A stretch of 64,000 nucleotides of DNA from Periplaneta americana (Eukaryota; Arthropoda; Insecta; Blattodea; Blattidae): the NCBI RefSeq assembly GCF_040183065.1, contig NC_091125.1:129897121-129961120 (forward strand), written 5' to 3'. Below are positions 23,752-34,739 of this stretch, piece after piece. Position 1 is the stretch's first letter. Each line of letters opens with the position of its first letter. Made by a program: the position numbers and the translations under genes. The notes below the pieces were generated by a model. The model did no database searches and was not told the DNA's origin. It saw nothing but the letters and a program-made list of their open reading frames with translations.

Positions 23752-23937
23752 GTAAGTCTGATAGCTCTGAGCTCTGGCATGACCTCAAGATGTCTCTGAC
23801 ACTTGAACTTCTGGTTCTATTTTATCTGACTAGTTTCTTGTCTTATCTCTCATGGAATTTGTTTTTTAATTTATTTTTAGATATAAATAATGAAACAATT
23901 GTCTTTAGAGACAATTAATATTATGTACCCTCCACAA

Positions 23938-24025
23938 AAGTAGCTTCATTTATACACCGACGGATCCTTGGTCTCCAGGGAACAAGGTGCAGGTGCAGAT
24001 GTTATGTGCTGCACCTTTATGTTTT
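23938..24025 (+). pseudogene. LINE RNase H start fragment
   Basis: The + frame reads LHLYTDGSLVSREQGAGAD. The YTDGS motif with its catalytic Asp opens the RNase H domain in several LINEs. Only this short piece remains before a composite MITE begins. Confidence 0.55.
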
Positions 24026-24051
24026 ATACTTTTTTTTTTGTACAGTATTAC

Positions 24052-24913
24052 CACAGTCTATACAGTTACGAAACTCAATACGTAGTAAATATGCATCCAT
24101 AGATAGTTGCTAACCATTAGGATCGCTAATATCACCTCATTACAGACAATGCGAAATAGTACCAGCACAGTCTGTTGTTCCTAGCACCCTCACAACTCAA
24201 GCTTCGTGACTGTATATACTATACTGTTTTCGCTGTAAGAAAAATCCTAGTGTAAACACAAGCACGTGGCTGTCATATCCGTGATTGGCTCACAGTCGAA
24301 ACACTCACACGACACAGGAAAATATAGTCTGTATTTGGAAATTACCATGTTGTATTATTTGAAAATAAAAAATTGAATTCTAGTTGTTAAATATGATGGA
24401 TCATATACATATGTAAAACGCTATGTAAAAGAAAAGCTACTTTTATATTTTGTTATATACTATGAACGTGGATGAATACAAACAGTAATACCGAAGTAGT
24501 CTGTTCTTGTAACAAGCTGGTGTCACTTGAGCTCCTAGTTGTTCACGTAAGCACGTGGTACTGAAGTTTGGCTTCTGCATCCTGGGTGTGTTTGGTTATT
24601 AAACATAAGAGTAGAAACCCTCTTAAAAGCGGACAAAAACAAGTAGTCTTAAATGTATATAATAAGCTATGTGAGTTTTAATTAGAGTAATTATAAAGTA
24701 AATGTTTCCTAAGAAAATGAATGCATAGTAGTGAGGTTAGGCCTGCTTGACGAGTAACGGGAAATGTTTAACATGAAACAGAATGTACAACAGTAGGTGG
24801 GAACACGTACTGAGAATCTATGGCGCCAAACAGTGGCCAATGAAGCCTCACTTCAGTCACGTGCTATTGTTTATATTAGGATTTTTCTTACAGCGAAAAT
24901 ATTATAGACTGTG
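24052..24913. mobile_element. composite MITE with 7-bp target duplication
   Basis: The ends CACAGTCTATA and TATAGACTGTG are flanked by GTATTAC on both sides (24045-24051, 24914-24920). The first ~176 bp (24052-24227) are a copy of the 183-bp MITE found complete at 46573 and 56600. The rest carries a second pair of terminal repeats: TTTTCGCTGTAAGAAAAATC near 24228, with its complement near 24885. The two families share the CACAGTCTA tip. No coding frame. In intron 4 of mRpL10. Confidence 0.7.
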
Positions 24914-25308
24914 GTATTACCCATAATTTACTTATAGTAAATTTTTGCGAAAGTATTCAACATTTTTTACTACTTGGAAGGAAGATAGATACTCGGAAGG
25001 AAAGAGCAATTGCTCAACTTGTAATGTTCTGGATTGAAAACATAAGTATGGAGTATTGTAGCTTGAGATTCAGCTAGTGGTAATGTATAGACATATGTAC
25101 TATAACTTCATAGAAAGACTCCTCATCTTGGATACCTATTCAATATCCAAAGTATTGTACAATACTGTACAGAGTTATATATTCTTTCTTGATCACAAGC
25201 CGATAGTAGATTTTGTATTGTAATGTGACACAGATAAATGTACCTTCAGGAAAGTTCTGTGCAGATCGGCCGTTATCACGTTTTGTTATTTATATTCAGT
25301 GTCTGCCA

Positions 25309-25830
25309 AGTTAGCTCTGTTGTAGCGTGTCTGCCTCCAGACTAGCTGGCCCGGGTTCGATTCCCGGTGGGGTCAGTTCTACCTCGAGATTAGGAGAGAT
25401 GACAGTGCACAACTTCTAATCACTAAATTGTGCACCAATATGTGTGTGTTAAATCCCAAATCTCTCCACAGTGCATATGAAGAGAAGGCATATGTCACTG
25501 TTGATAGTGATTCGTCCATCGGATGGGGACGTTAAGCCTGGTGGCCCCCTTGGTGCTATTCGACAGGAGTAGGCTACTTGCTGGCACTGGGTTTCCCCTT
25601 CTCCCTTCATCATCATCCTCACCTATTCCCAAACTACACTTACACAAACACTTAACATACACTCACCCTAGTACATGGCATAACTCTTCACAGATACACA
25701 TCATGTTTAACGTGGCCCGCTGAAGTGGTGTGCAATTTGAAAATGGGTCACAGTCCTGCCATCTATCTGCAATATGCGGAACCCGAATCACGCAAAGTGA
25801 AGTGGGTAGGCATTAGACACACACACACAT
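25309..25830 (+). mobile_element. tRNA-derived SINE, family 3
   Basis: The tRNA-like head (ttagctctgttgtagcgtgt, then B box cccgggttcgattcccggtg) is followed by a long body with ccatcggatggggacgttaa, which resembles a LINE-type 3' module found in many arthropod retroposons. It continues to gaagtgggtaggcattagac and a short (AC)n run at 25818-25830. Sense orientation in intron 4 of mRpL10. Length is about 520 bp, long for a SINE, so the distal part may be a LINE-derived tail. Confidence 0.7.
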
Positions 25831-26745
25831 TTTATTATATTGTAACTTTTTATACAAATCAATAATGTAGTTTTATTATTTCAACAATAATTCACTTTCT
25901 ATAATTTAATTCTACACTCCCGTCAACAATGGGATTTTCACTCCACACATTAACACAGTATTCGTTATTGCACTCCACAGACGACAATGACAATTTACTT
26001 TGATTATTGAGAACAACAATGTGTTGCTAATTTTAACTAATGTTCACAAAGCACTATTTACAAATCAGAACTGTCAGTTCTCAGTTCACAGTTCGTTTGC
26101 CTTGGCTAGCTCAGTTACTCGAGTTCACAGTATCTCGAACCCCAGACCTTCAGAGACAATCCACTGACCGTCGAACTCAGATCCCCCAACTGCGGTCCAC
26201 TGCACTCATACTCAGGACTTCCGGCTCCCACAGTTACGGACACAACTCAAGTCGAACTCTGGTCTCGAAGCTGGCGTCACTGCTACACAAGACTGGCTGG
26301 CTTGCTGTCCAACGATTACAACAACAACTGCTCAAGTTCACTCGCGTGTTGTATTTATAACTAAACCATAGTTTCTGGAGAGTTCGCGATCAGTCGACAG
26401 ATACCGAGATGATGACGCCTATCCAGACTTCTCTGGATTTCTCTCCTCAGTCACCAGCTGCTTACTTTCCCCTCACCCTTCGTCACGTCCGTGCCTCCAC
26501 CTCGCACCCCCTCTTACATCTGTCCCCTCCAGACTCGAGAGGCCACAACCTTCTTCACCGCGTTTTCTCGTGCGCCCCCGACCTCTGTGGGACGCGATCG
26601 ACTCCCGACTGTCACAATATACTAAATCATATCCAGCTTTTGGTTTATTTCTGGTCGCTTCCATTGCGATATGTTGGTCAAATCCCTATTCATCTTCAAC
26701 ATCTGACTCGGTAGATGTACCCAATATGCTGTGTGTGTGTGTGTG
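25831..26745. other. unclassified insert between (AC)n and (GT)n
   Basis: A GC-richer block (26080-26620) with frames of about 100 codons that look non-coding in composition. It is bounded by (AC)n at 25818-25830 and (GT)n at 26730-26745. It may be an LTR-like or other retroelement piece; no family recognised. Intronic. Confidence 0.35.
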
Positions 26746-27012
26746 AGACATCTCAATGTAATATAGGAAGTCGTGAAGAAACTTGTTAGATATTATTTGG
26801 ACTAAATTGCCTTTGTATGTTGTTGATTTCATATAAAGACCTATTAATTTCTTTATGAAAATTGTATTATTTCATGTAATCATGTAGATACTGGATATTT
26901 GAGGGCCCCTTGTTTGATGGAAACTGTACTTTGGATTTTTTTCACTTGAAAATATTTAACTTAAGTTTCATGCTTCTTCCTTGTGATGTTTGTTAATTCT
27001 TTGATGTTGCAG

Positions 27013-27236
27013 CTGGGATTGTGGACGATAGGTTTTTGAGTAAAAACGAACTGGTAAAGTACAGCTTAATGCCGGACTTGCAGACAGCACAGGCAGGTTT
27101 GGTTGCACTCCTGAATTCGGCTGCCATGCACCTGACACAGAATCTGACACACCATCAGCAGACCTTGATCGGGCACCTGCGAAAACACGTCGAACTGCAG
27201 CAAGAGTCCTTGAAAGAAGATGGCAAGGAGTCATGA
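27013..27236 (+). CDS. mRpL10: mitochondrial ribosomal protein uL10m, last exon
   Basis: Encodes (A)GIVDDRFLSKNELVKYSLMP, then LQTAQAGLVALLNSAAMHLT, LTHHQQTLIGHLRKHVE and a charged tail ending in GKES with TGA at 27234-27236. GIV.DR.LSK.E and the NHHQQTL..HL helix are typical of the C-terminal half, the part expected to bind mitochondrial L7/L12. The acceptor is ttgttgcag-like (gatgttgcag ends at 27012). The four exons give about 246 codons, close to the ~250-260 of animal homologues, so only a short N-terminal exon is missing. The frame is open throughout and the gene looks functional. Confidence 0.95.
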
Positions 27237-27447
27237 GCTGCCTTGTGTTCCAACAGCAGTAAGAAGCACCGAAATTTATTGCTGTCATAGAAGTGGCATT
27301 GTGAAATTTTGTTTGTGCTTTCGTTCATTCTGTCAAGTGCAGTGTCTCCTGTAAGAGTGGCACAGTAAAATTGCATGTGAGGCAAGGAAAATTCATACAT
27401 GTGTGAAGAAAGAAAGTAGCGGTGAAATACTGCTAGATTTTTTGAAT

Positions 27448-27453
27448 AATAAA
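27448..27453 (+). promoter_or_regulatory. poly(A) signal of mRpL10
   Basis: AATAAA lies 212 bp past the stop codon, followed by T-rich sequence. This would give a short 3' UTR. It is the first canonical hexamer after the stop. Confidence 0.7.
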
Positions 27454-28059
27454 ATTGTTAAATTCTATATCTTTGAAAATGGCATTTATGTTACAGTTTT
27501 ATTATTATACAGTTAAAAATTCTCTCATGTTGTGGTGATCCTGATGAGAAAATTGACTACATGAGTGTTGTAGCACTACTTAATCAAAGGATAGCATAAT
27601 ACCAGTCCATCAACTCAGCACACTAAAAGCTTAATGCGTGTGGAACGCTGGAAGGGATTGAAGCAAGTAATGTAATTTGTATTTGAAAGGGATGTCTATG
27701 TGTTGCAGTAACTGAAATTTTTGAAGCAGCTGTCACTGGATGCTTACCGACCTTTTGGAATGGTTGATAATGAATGCAAATTTTCTAGCGTTTGCAGACA
27801 GGTCAAGGTGTTTAATTATTTTGTTCAGAATGTGCTCACCATACAAAAGCAGATGGAACAGAGGTGGAGGAAGTATACTGTATGCATGCCAGCTTGAAGA
27901 TGTAGAATACCTACTCTAATATTTAATAAAGATAATTAATAAAAACAATAGGTTGTGTTTAAATTATTATTCTTCTTCCTTCTCTGTTCCTCTTCTTCCT
28001 CCTCCTCCACATCTGATATTTATCATTTTTGCCTATTATGTTCTCTCAGTAGTGTGTAA
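27454..28059. other. downstream flank of mRpL10
   Basis: AT-rich, no gene recognised. A CT-rich run occurs at 27968-28006. Confidence 0.35.
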
Positions 28060-28350
28060 TTGTACAGGGTATCCGACAAGAGATGCATCATAGGGTAAAT
28101 TATAATATGTGCTCGATATGAGTGCCTTCAAGTTCATAACATGTATGGAGGCGAAACTCCATGCTATTGAGAATGCGGTGTAACATATAAACGGTGTTTT
28201 GACAATACATTTTCTCGATCTGTGTTCGTAGATGTTGCGCCTTTTCCTTCAGATAACCCCATAAGGCAAAGTCAAGGGAGTTTAAGTCTGGCGACCTGGA
28301 GACTATTCTCTGGGTTCTCTGCGTCCTATACATCAATTATAATCGGTAAT
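28060..28350 (-). pseudogene. mariner/Tc-type transposase C-terminal fragment
   Basis: The minus frame reads RSPDLNSLDFALWGYLKEKA, the conserved PDLxPxDFxLWGxLK block around the last catalytic acidic residue of mariner-like transposases. A degraded C-terminus follows (LHRILNSMEFRLHTCYELEG). Near 28062 an end-like tacagggtatccgacaagag may be the element terminus. No N-terminal or first catalytic domain is retained. Confidence 0.75.
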
Positions 28351-28557
28351 GTACAGAGTTGACTCAACGAGAACTTCCATAATTATGAAGCCAACTCTGT
28401 ACATTACAAATTTTATGATATCGCACGTGAATACAAGAGATGAGCTCTAGTAGCCCTAATTGCTCTAGTTGTTAGTATACAACCTACTGTTTCGTCTGTG
28501 AATGAGGTCATGTTACGAGATATATTGCAATGAGAGAGGTAATGTATATACCTTACA

Positions 28558-29325
28558 CCTTATATTGTCCATATACCAAAATGTCCATATTCCAAAATAT
28601 TCATGAGGACAAAATGTCCATGAGATCAGAATGTCCATACACAAAATATCCATGAAATCAAAATGTTCATAACACTAAATGATCATGAGAACAAAATGTG
28701 AAAAGGATATTTATTTCTTTATTGCCTAAATTTTCCAAAACTAAACTACTGTTCATCTTGGGGCACAGTTCCAGGTTTCAAATGATATCCAATTCCTCGT
28801 ATATATGTGAGAATTTCTCCATTCCGTGCATAAGTGTCATAGTTCTTCACAATTTGGAGTATTTGTCTTTGAGATTTTATTTAGAGGTTCTTGAATTTGT
28901 GTGTGTCCACCTCTTACTCGGGTAATTTGCATCCATACGTGGTTTTCTTCATTTTTTAAGCATTGTAGAAACCTCCAAATTGAAGATTGCTGCCGGTAAT
29001 CATAGAAGCATCACAAATTTTTCTTTCGCTACATCTCCAGTAAATGTTTGTTCTACTTCTGTTGTAGTCTTGATGGTGGTACAAGTAATCAGAATAACTT
29101 AGGAATTCTTGTGAATTCAAGATTTCAGCTGGTCTATCCACTGCACTTGACAATTTTACATAGGTTATTGTAACTACCATGAACAATGGATATAGTGAAC
29201 ATTATAGGGTATAGTGAAGTGGACATTATAGAACTATGCACATTTTGACTCTGGACAATTTGGCATGGACATTATTTCATGGCCATTTAGACGCCTGGAC
29301 ATTCTAATCCTGGACTTTATGACTG
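28558..29325. repeat. element bounded by inverted clusters of ~19-bp subrepeats
   Basis: From 28558 to 28700 a motif of the type caaaatgtccatgagatcag is repeated about seven times with variation. From about 29205 to 29325 the complementary motif (tggacattat, tggacaattt, tggacattct) recurs in the opposite orientation. The arrangement looks like a fold-back element with array-like ends. The interior has no recognised coding frame. Confidence 0.5.
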
Positions 29326-29327
29326 GT

Positions 29328-29328
29328 A

Positions 29329-29354
<26 letters not shown>
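29328..29354. repeat. (TA)n microsatellite
   Basis: About 13 TA units next to the subrepeat cluster. Confidence 0.95.
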
Positions 29355-29359
<5 letters not shown>

Positions 29360-29367
29360 AAATACGG

Positions 29368-30110
29368 TGCATAATAAAGGGTCATCCAGAAAGCTTGCCG
29401 GTTTTGATATATCAAATTATGAACTTTATTTTTTCAAAATACTTTAAACTAGGACATAAACATGTTCAACTCATTTTCCCATTTCACGTATGAAAAATGA
29501 TGTCGGGCATATGACCCCCTCTACTGCACTGGCATGCAAGAACTCAGTCCGTGAAATTCACTATGACTGTCTGACAAATTTCCACTTGGATTTTGATGAC
29601 AACTCGTCGAATTTCCTCTTTTAACTTGCGGATGTTTTGGGGTTTATTGACATACTCTAATGATTTAAGATTATCTCATGAAAAAAAATCGTATGGCGTT
29701 AAATCACATGACCTTGGTGGCCATTGGTGGTCACCATTACACAAGATGAGACAATCCAGGAACCGCTAATGGAGCAGCTCAATTGTTTCGCGGGCAGAGT
29801 GACTTGTGGCACCATGATGGTAATGGAGATCATATCGGAGAATTCGCTGTGCTGAAGAACATTCTATGCCTAATTCTTGGGAATGGCAAAGAACCGATTT
29901 CATTGAACTAATAGTCACACTGTCACGAACCACACGTTGCGCAATAGTAAACTGCTCCATGGCTAGACACACAATGACGAAATTCGAGAAATTCAGACTG
30001 AAGCATCAATTGGAATGTTTATGGATATCGAAATGAAATAAAACAATGTCGACAACCGACAAAGAAAAAAATACCAAGTGATTCAAAATCGGCACGCTTT
30101 TTGAACACTT
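29368..30110 (-). pseudogene. mariner-like transposase relic
   Basis: On the minus strand: MEQFTIAQRVVRDSVTISSM, LGIECSSAQRILRYDLH, then directly HHGATSHSARETIELLH and, after frameshifts, HQWPPRSCDLTPYDFF. The GATSHxARET block carries the second catalytic Asp region and PPRSCDLTPxDFF the third. The part between the helix-turn-helix region and GATSH is deleted. Both edges show similar sequence (gggtcatccagaaagcttgc at 29379; a weaker match near 30100), probably worn terminal repeats. Confidence 0.75.
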
Positions 30111-30525
30111 TTACAGTATTTATACGGGTACTGTACAGCACTCATATACATGTGTATTCACCACTATCTCATACAAGTCGCTGGCATGAACAGTAAACAT
30201 CTTTTTATCAGCTCAGTATTTACTCAGGTCACAAAGGCCAGAGGGAGAGGGAACGGTGATTCACATTCTTTCCTGATGCAGATTTAACTTGGGCATGTAG
30301 TATGTATGTATTGATTTTTCTTTCAAATCATATTGTATGTCATTGATATAAACACTTTTTCAATTTTATTTCAGAATATTGGTTCTGGTACATAGCCCCT
30401 TTATGATTTCCCATTCTACAATTATCATGAAACATTATTTTAGTATGAAAAAAAAAAACAAACAAACAAAAGTTCGTATGTTTTTTTGGTGCATATTCAA
30501 TGCTATTTTATGTGTTCTTTTTTAA

Positions 30526-31269
30526 GGGAACTGGGTAGTGATACTGTGCGATTAAAAAATTTCAATACAAAAGTTTAGTTGAATATTTCTAGGCTTCTAG
30601 TGCTCAGAAAGGAATAACAATTTCCATGTTTATGCAATCAATCATTCTGAATTCAGTGGTATAAAAGACAACTAATTAGCTTCGAATCCAAGTGCAAGAA
30701 AGGCCCTAACTGATAACCTGTTTTCCAACTTTGCTAGGTGTACCTCATTCTTAAGGTGCACATTACTTGCTACTATCTTCACTCATAAACCTTGTATTTT
30801 TTTAAGTTATCCAGTATTGTGTATTGTAAATTCCAAAGCAAAATTTAGTTAAATATTTCACCCCTAGTGAAACAGAAAAAAATATTGATTTTTGTTTAAA
30901 ATTTTTTACAATTTTTTCAATACATATACATTTTTTTCTCGTGTTATGTGTGTGACATTCTTAAACCCGTAGGTCTACAATGTAGAACACAGGCTGCAGA
31001 AAACACTGTAAAAATTTCATGTAAATTGATTCAGTAATTTCAGAGAAAAATGCACTTAAGTTTGAAAATGTCAACTTATGGAAAACTGTATAAAAAAAAA
31101 GAATGTATTAATTACATGCACCGCCAAATTTAAAGAGGTCATTTAAAAGGCTTATCTGCAGAAATACCCTCCACAATATTTATATTGTTTTAAAGACCAG
31201 TTTTGTAATTTATTTTAAAACACAAAATAAAAAATCGGATTTTTTACCCTTAATCACTACCTGGTTCCC
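30526..31269. mobile_element. TTAA-flanked MITE
   Basis: The ends GGGAACTGGGTAGTGAT and ATCACTACCTGGTTCCC are imperfect terminal inverted repeats, each next to TTAA (30522-30525 and 31270-31273). A TTAA duplication is characteristic of piggyBac-type and a few other superfamilies. The 744-bp interior is AT-rich without a transposase, so this is a non-autonomous copy. Confidence 0.75.
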
Positions 31270-31609
31270 TTAAGGACATATCTTATACAATTTATATCCT
31301 GAGGTTACATTTTGTTGTTTTGTATTTGTTTTTACATACTTGACATTTCGGACCTTCTACATACGAATATTTTATAAAGTTTTGTTGTTTTGAAATTCAC
31401 CGTATAATTTGTCTTTGGTGGCATTTGTTTTATTATTTTGTCGTCTCTTTTCAAATACTACGTAGGGTCTGAGAACTGCTCATTTTTGTGATTTTTTACG
31501 TGTTAATACTGCATTTGTGTAATTTGTTTTTAACGTGACGTTTTTTAGTTCGTGTTAGGATTCAGCTTGTAGGCTATTGTTTGTGTTTTTGATTTTGAAG
31601 AATTTTAGG

Positions 31610-31682
31610 TAAGGGCGCAAATGGCCATAGTAGCTGACACACCCTTTTTAAACCTCACTAACTAACTAGCCTATACTGTAGA
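31610..31682 (+). mobile_element. LINE 3' end with (AACT)n tail
   Basis: The block aagggcgcaaatggccatag followed by tagctgacac and a short ctcactaactaactag tail has the form of a LINE 3' terminus. No coding part. Confidence 0.4.
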
Positions 31683-32117
31683 CCAGCGTTTCTCAAACTA
31701 TGGGTCGTGAGTGATGTTTTGATGGGTCGTGGAATGATACGTCAGGTCTATAAAAAATGTTTTAAAAGTTATTATCAACATTCAATTAACTTCTCAGCTT
31801 GCAGTGAACATGGGAGTAGTAAACCTGTCTGCTTTCAGTGAACACGAGACTGAAAACAAAACTAATACAGCACACCTGCAACAATGGGCGTTATGAGTGC
31901 ATTCACTCTCTTTAATTTAATTGAGATCAGTAGCAGTGTATTTATGTAATGTAATTCTAATTGACGAAAGTCAACAATGAGTTTTAATCAGCTTGAAATT
32001 TAATTCTAATAATGGGAAATAAAATGTTACTGCTAATAAAATAAAATTTTTCTTCAGTAGTCTTCTGTTGTGTCTTTCTTCGTGTGCTTGTGAGTTTATA
32101 TAAAATTAATTAGTTAG
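31683..32117. other. no gene; possible hAT-like end
   Basis: CAGCGTTTCTCAAACTATG at 31685 resembles the terminal repeat of some hAT elements, but no matching second end was found nearby. Otherwise AT-rich. Confidence 0.3.
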
Positions 32118-33095
32118 GAAATAATGTCCATGGATCAGGAAATAAAATCTGCTATCAGAAATTACAATCCACGGATCAGGAAATAAAATCCGCGGATCTG
32201 GAAATATAATCCGCACACAAGGAAATAAAATCCGCTGATCAGGAAATAAAATCCGGTGACCAGGAAATAAAATCCACGATCAGGAAATAAAACTCGCCGA
32301 TCATGACAAAATCCGATATCAGAAATTATAATCCGTGGATCTGAAAATATAATCCGCGGACGAGAAAATAATATCCGCGCCACACAATATAAAATCCGCT
32401 ATCAGAAATTACAATCCTCGGATCAGGAAATAAAATCCGCGGAATCAACAAATAAAATCAGCGATCAGGAAACAAAATCCGCGAACATGGATATAAAATT
32501 CCCGGTTCAGGAAATAAAATCCGCGGATCAGGAAATAAAATCCACGCACCAGGAAATAAAATTCGATGATCAAGAAATGAAATTCGCGGACCAGAAAATA
32601 AACCCGCAATCAGGAAATACAATCCGCGCAGAACAAAATAAAATCCGCGGACCAGGATAAATCCGTGGGTCTGATTTCTGATAGCGGATTTTATTTCCAG
32701 ATCCGCGGATTTATCCTGGTCCGCGGATTTTGAAATAAAATCCGTTCGCCAGGAAATAAAATCTGCTATCAGAAATTACAATCCGCTGATCAGGAAATAA
32801 AAATCTGCGGATCAGGGAATAAAATCTGCGCACCAGGAAATAAAATCCGCGGACCTGGAAATAAATCCACGGACATGGAAATAAAATCCGTTATCAGAAA
32901 TTATAATCCGCGGACCTGAAAATAATATCCGCGATCAGGAAATAAAATTCGCGGATCAGAAAATAAAATCCGCAGACTAGGATATAAAATTCGCGGATCA
33001 TAAGATATAATCCGCAGACCAGGATATAAAATTCGCTGATCAGGAGATAAGGTCCGCACACAAGGAAATAAAATCCGCGCAACAGGAAATATAGT
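32118..33095. repeat. ~21-bp minisatellite array
   Basis: About 45 imperfect copies of a ~20-21-bp unit close to ATCAGGAAATAAAATCCGCG. Variants alternate gatcagg / gaccagg, and some units read atcagaaattataatccgcg. At 32640-32735 a block of units is inverted, making a hairpin (ccgcggaccaggataaatcc against its complement). Because units are mostly 21 bp, the minus strand shows open frames with a repeating RGFYFLI heptad. These are unlikely to be genes. Confidence 0.9.
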
Positions 33096-33479
33096 GTTTA
33101 TTTTATTTATAGAATTTAATAAATTTATTTTACTTTGAGCATAAGAGGCGTAATATGAAAAATATAACACATAGTAATTTTTAACCATAGCATAATTGAT
33201 TATTACAAGTTCATTATCTAACACAGGCCTGGGGGATTTATGCGTTAGCTTAAGCGATCTTGAGATAGTGGTCTCCTTCTACCGCAGTTGTGTTCTTCGT
33301 GAACATAAGAATCGATTAGTGGAGTGCGATGTGTAAGCTACATTTACAAATGTAGTGTTTATATATAGATGCGGAGGCAAGACCTGGCATGTGAGCTGCG
33401 CATGATGAGTAATAATGAGCTGTCAGAAATAGAATTTGTCTCATGATGGTTAATATCATACGAATCAACTGACACGGAA

Positions 33480-33905
33480 GTTCATCTCAGGCTGTACCTA
33501 ATAAAAGCTGGATCATTCTTATCGAAATCTCTATCACCTTCTTTAAGCTGGAAAAACGTTCATGCAAGTATCTGCATGCTTGCAGCCGGGATCCCCACCA
33601 TGTTAAAACAGGAACAGGCGGGAGAGGCAATCCAGGACACTCGTTCCTCAATGTAGTAACACGAGCTGGAGTGTTTGCAAATACTTTTTCACATTTGCAA
33701 CTAGCCTATCGACTTCTGGAAATGGCGTCTAACACCCTCTGTTGTTCTGTGGCACGCAGGGCGAGACAAGTGATGTGTACCATCTTTCTGTATGTTGTTT
33801 TCAACGTAGTTACTGCCTTTAACATAATAGGATGCTGCATCGGTAACAATCAGAAGTACGTTGTCATGCTGTATACCTGATGACCATAATAATTGCATTG
33901 CATGT
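33480..33905 (-). pseudogene. hAT transposase relic, C-terminal part
   Basis: Minus strand: MQLLWSSGIQHDNVLLIVTD, AASYYVKGSNYV, then HLSRPACHRTTEGVRRHF, and after frameshifts PGLPLPPVPVLTWWGSRLQA and CRYLHERFSSLKKVI. VTDAA.Y..KA, CL.HA.HR.AE.VR..F and LPPxPxxTRWG are landmarks of the CGGBP1-like hAT group. Its N-terminal part lies at 34385-34735; a LINE has been inserted between them. Several stops and frameshifts. The terminal repeats were not located. Confidence 0.75.
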
Positions 33906-33924
33906 AGAAAAGGGCTCTAACAGA

Positions 33925-34375
33925 CAGAGAAAGAAAAATGTTAGGAACATGCCAAAGAAAGTTGGAGAGAAAGATTCTTGGCGTCAGCCTCCATGACAGA
34001 ATCCGCAACGAACACCTGAGGAAGATGACAGGCATCAAAGACTCAGCAACATCAGCTACCTACATCAAATGGAAGTGGGCAGGCCACGTCATGAGGATGG
34101 ACCACAACAGATGGGCGTACAAAAAAATAGCCTGGGACCCAAGAACCGGACAAACGAGCGTAGGCCGACAGAAAAAAAGATGGGCGGACGATCTGAAACT
34201 TCACTTTGGATCCAACTGGACGACAATAGCCAAGGACCTCCGAGACTGGAGACTACTGATAGATGCAGCATCAAAAGAATGAGGCTACGCGGGAATGCCA
34301 GAATAGCCACCTTGCCAGCCAAGAGGCCCTTGCCCTGCAGGGATTCTACGGGCTAATTCTAATTCTAATGTTGAA
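33925..34375 (+). pseudogene. RTE-like LINE C-terminal fragment splitting a hAT
   Basis: The open frame 33938-34282 reads MLGTCQRKLERKILGVSLHD, RIRNEHLRKMTGIKD, IKWKWAGHVMRMDHNRWAYK, GRQKKRWADDLKLHFGSNW and DLRDWRLLIDAA, then TGA. This is the characteristic C-terminus of RTE/BovB-type reverse transcriptases (WAGHV.R, GR...RW.DD). The 3' UTR ends gggattctacgggctaattc and a (CTAATT) tail near 34370. Only the last ~115 residues remain. It sits within a hAT transposase of opposite orientation. Confidence 0.85.
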
Positions 34376-34384
34376 AAACCACAC

Positions 34385-34735
34385 ATATTGTAGAATTGTT
34401 CATAGCATTTATCACATCGCATGACAGTAGGTATGATCCAGCAGAGTCTTCCGGATCCAGAACCCCAACAATCACATTAACTACATGCCGCCCAACAGCA
34501 TCCGTCGCCTCATCAATTGATACCAGGTGTGTTGGTTTGTTAGTTTACATCTGATCTCAGTAATGTATGTGTTGTAAATTTTCTCGACATAGTATTTCCG
34601 TAACGTAGTCTGATGTGGAATTTCTCTTGTAGTGTATTTCTGTAAATACTCGCGGAACGCCGTATCTGCGAGTTTGTTAAACGGTATGTCGGCAAGTATA
34701 AATGCCTTACACATGTCTTCATAAAATGCACTCAT
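34385..34735 (-). pseudogene. hAT transposase relic, N-terminal part
   Basis: Minus strand from ATG at 34735: MSAFYEDMCKAFILADIPFN, KLADTAFREYLQKYT, REIPHQTTLRKYYVEKIYN, EIRCKLTN, and after a frameshift THLVSIDEATDAVGRHVVNV and LDPEDSAGSYLLSC. FYxDxCxAFxxADIPxxKL, STLRK.YV and SIDEATDA.GR are the N-terminal landmarks of CGGBP1-like hAT proteins; DEATD holds the first catalytic Asp. One frameshift near 34560. It joins 33480-33905 across the LINE insertion. Confidence 0.78.
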
Positions 34736-34739
34736 ATCC

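Noticed and set aside
26409-26714. 101-codon + strand frame in a GC-richer intronic block
   Set aside because: No recognisable domain, proline/serine/histidine-rich composition, and it overlaps an antisense frame equally open. Probably non-coding.
31685-32117. hAT element beginning CAGCGTTTCTCAAACT
   Set aside because: No matching right end or 8-bp duplication was found in the window, so it is not listed as an element.
32118-33095. CRISPR-like array
   Set aside because: Units are contiguous ~21-bp repeats without distinct spacers, in an animal genome.
32162-33224. Minus-strand frames with repeating RGFYFLI-type heptads
   Set aside because: The heptad is the translation of a 21-bp minisatellite unit. 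Units vary in length and break the frame, as expected for non-coding DNA.
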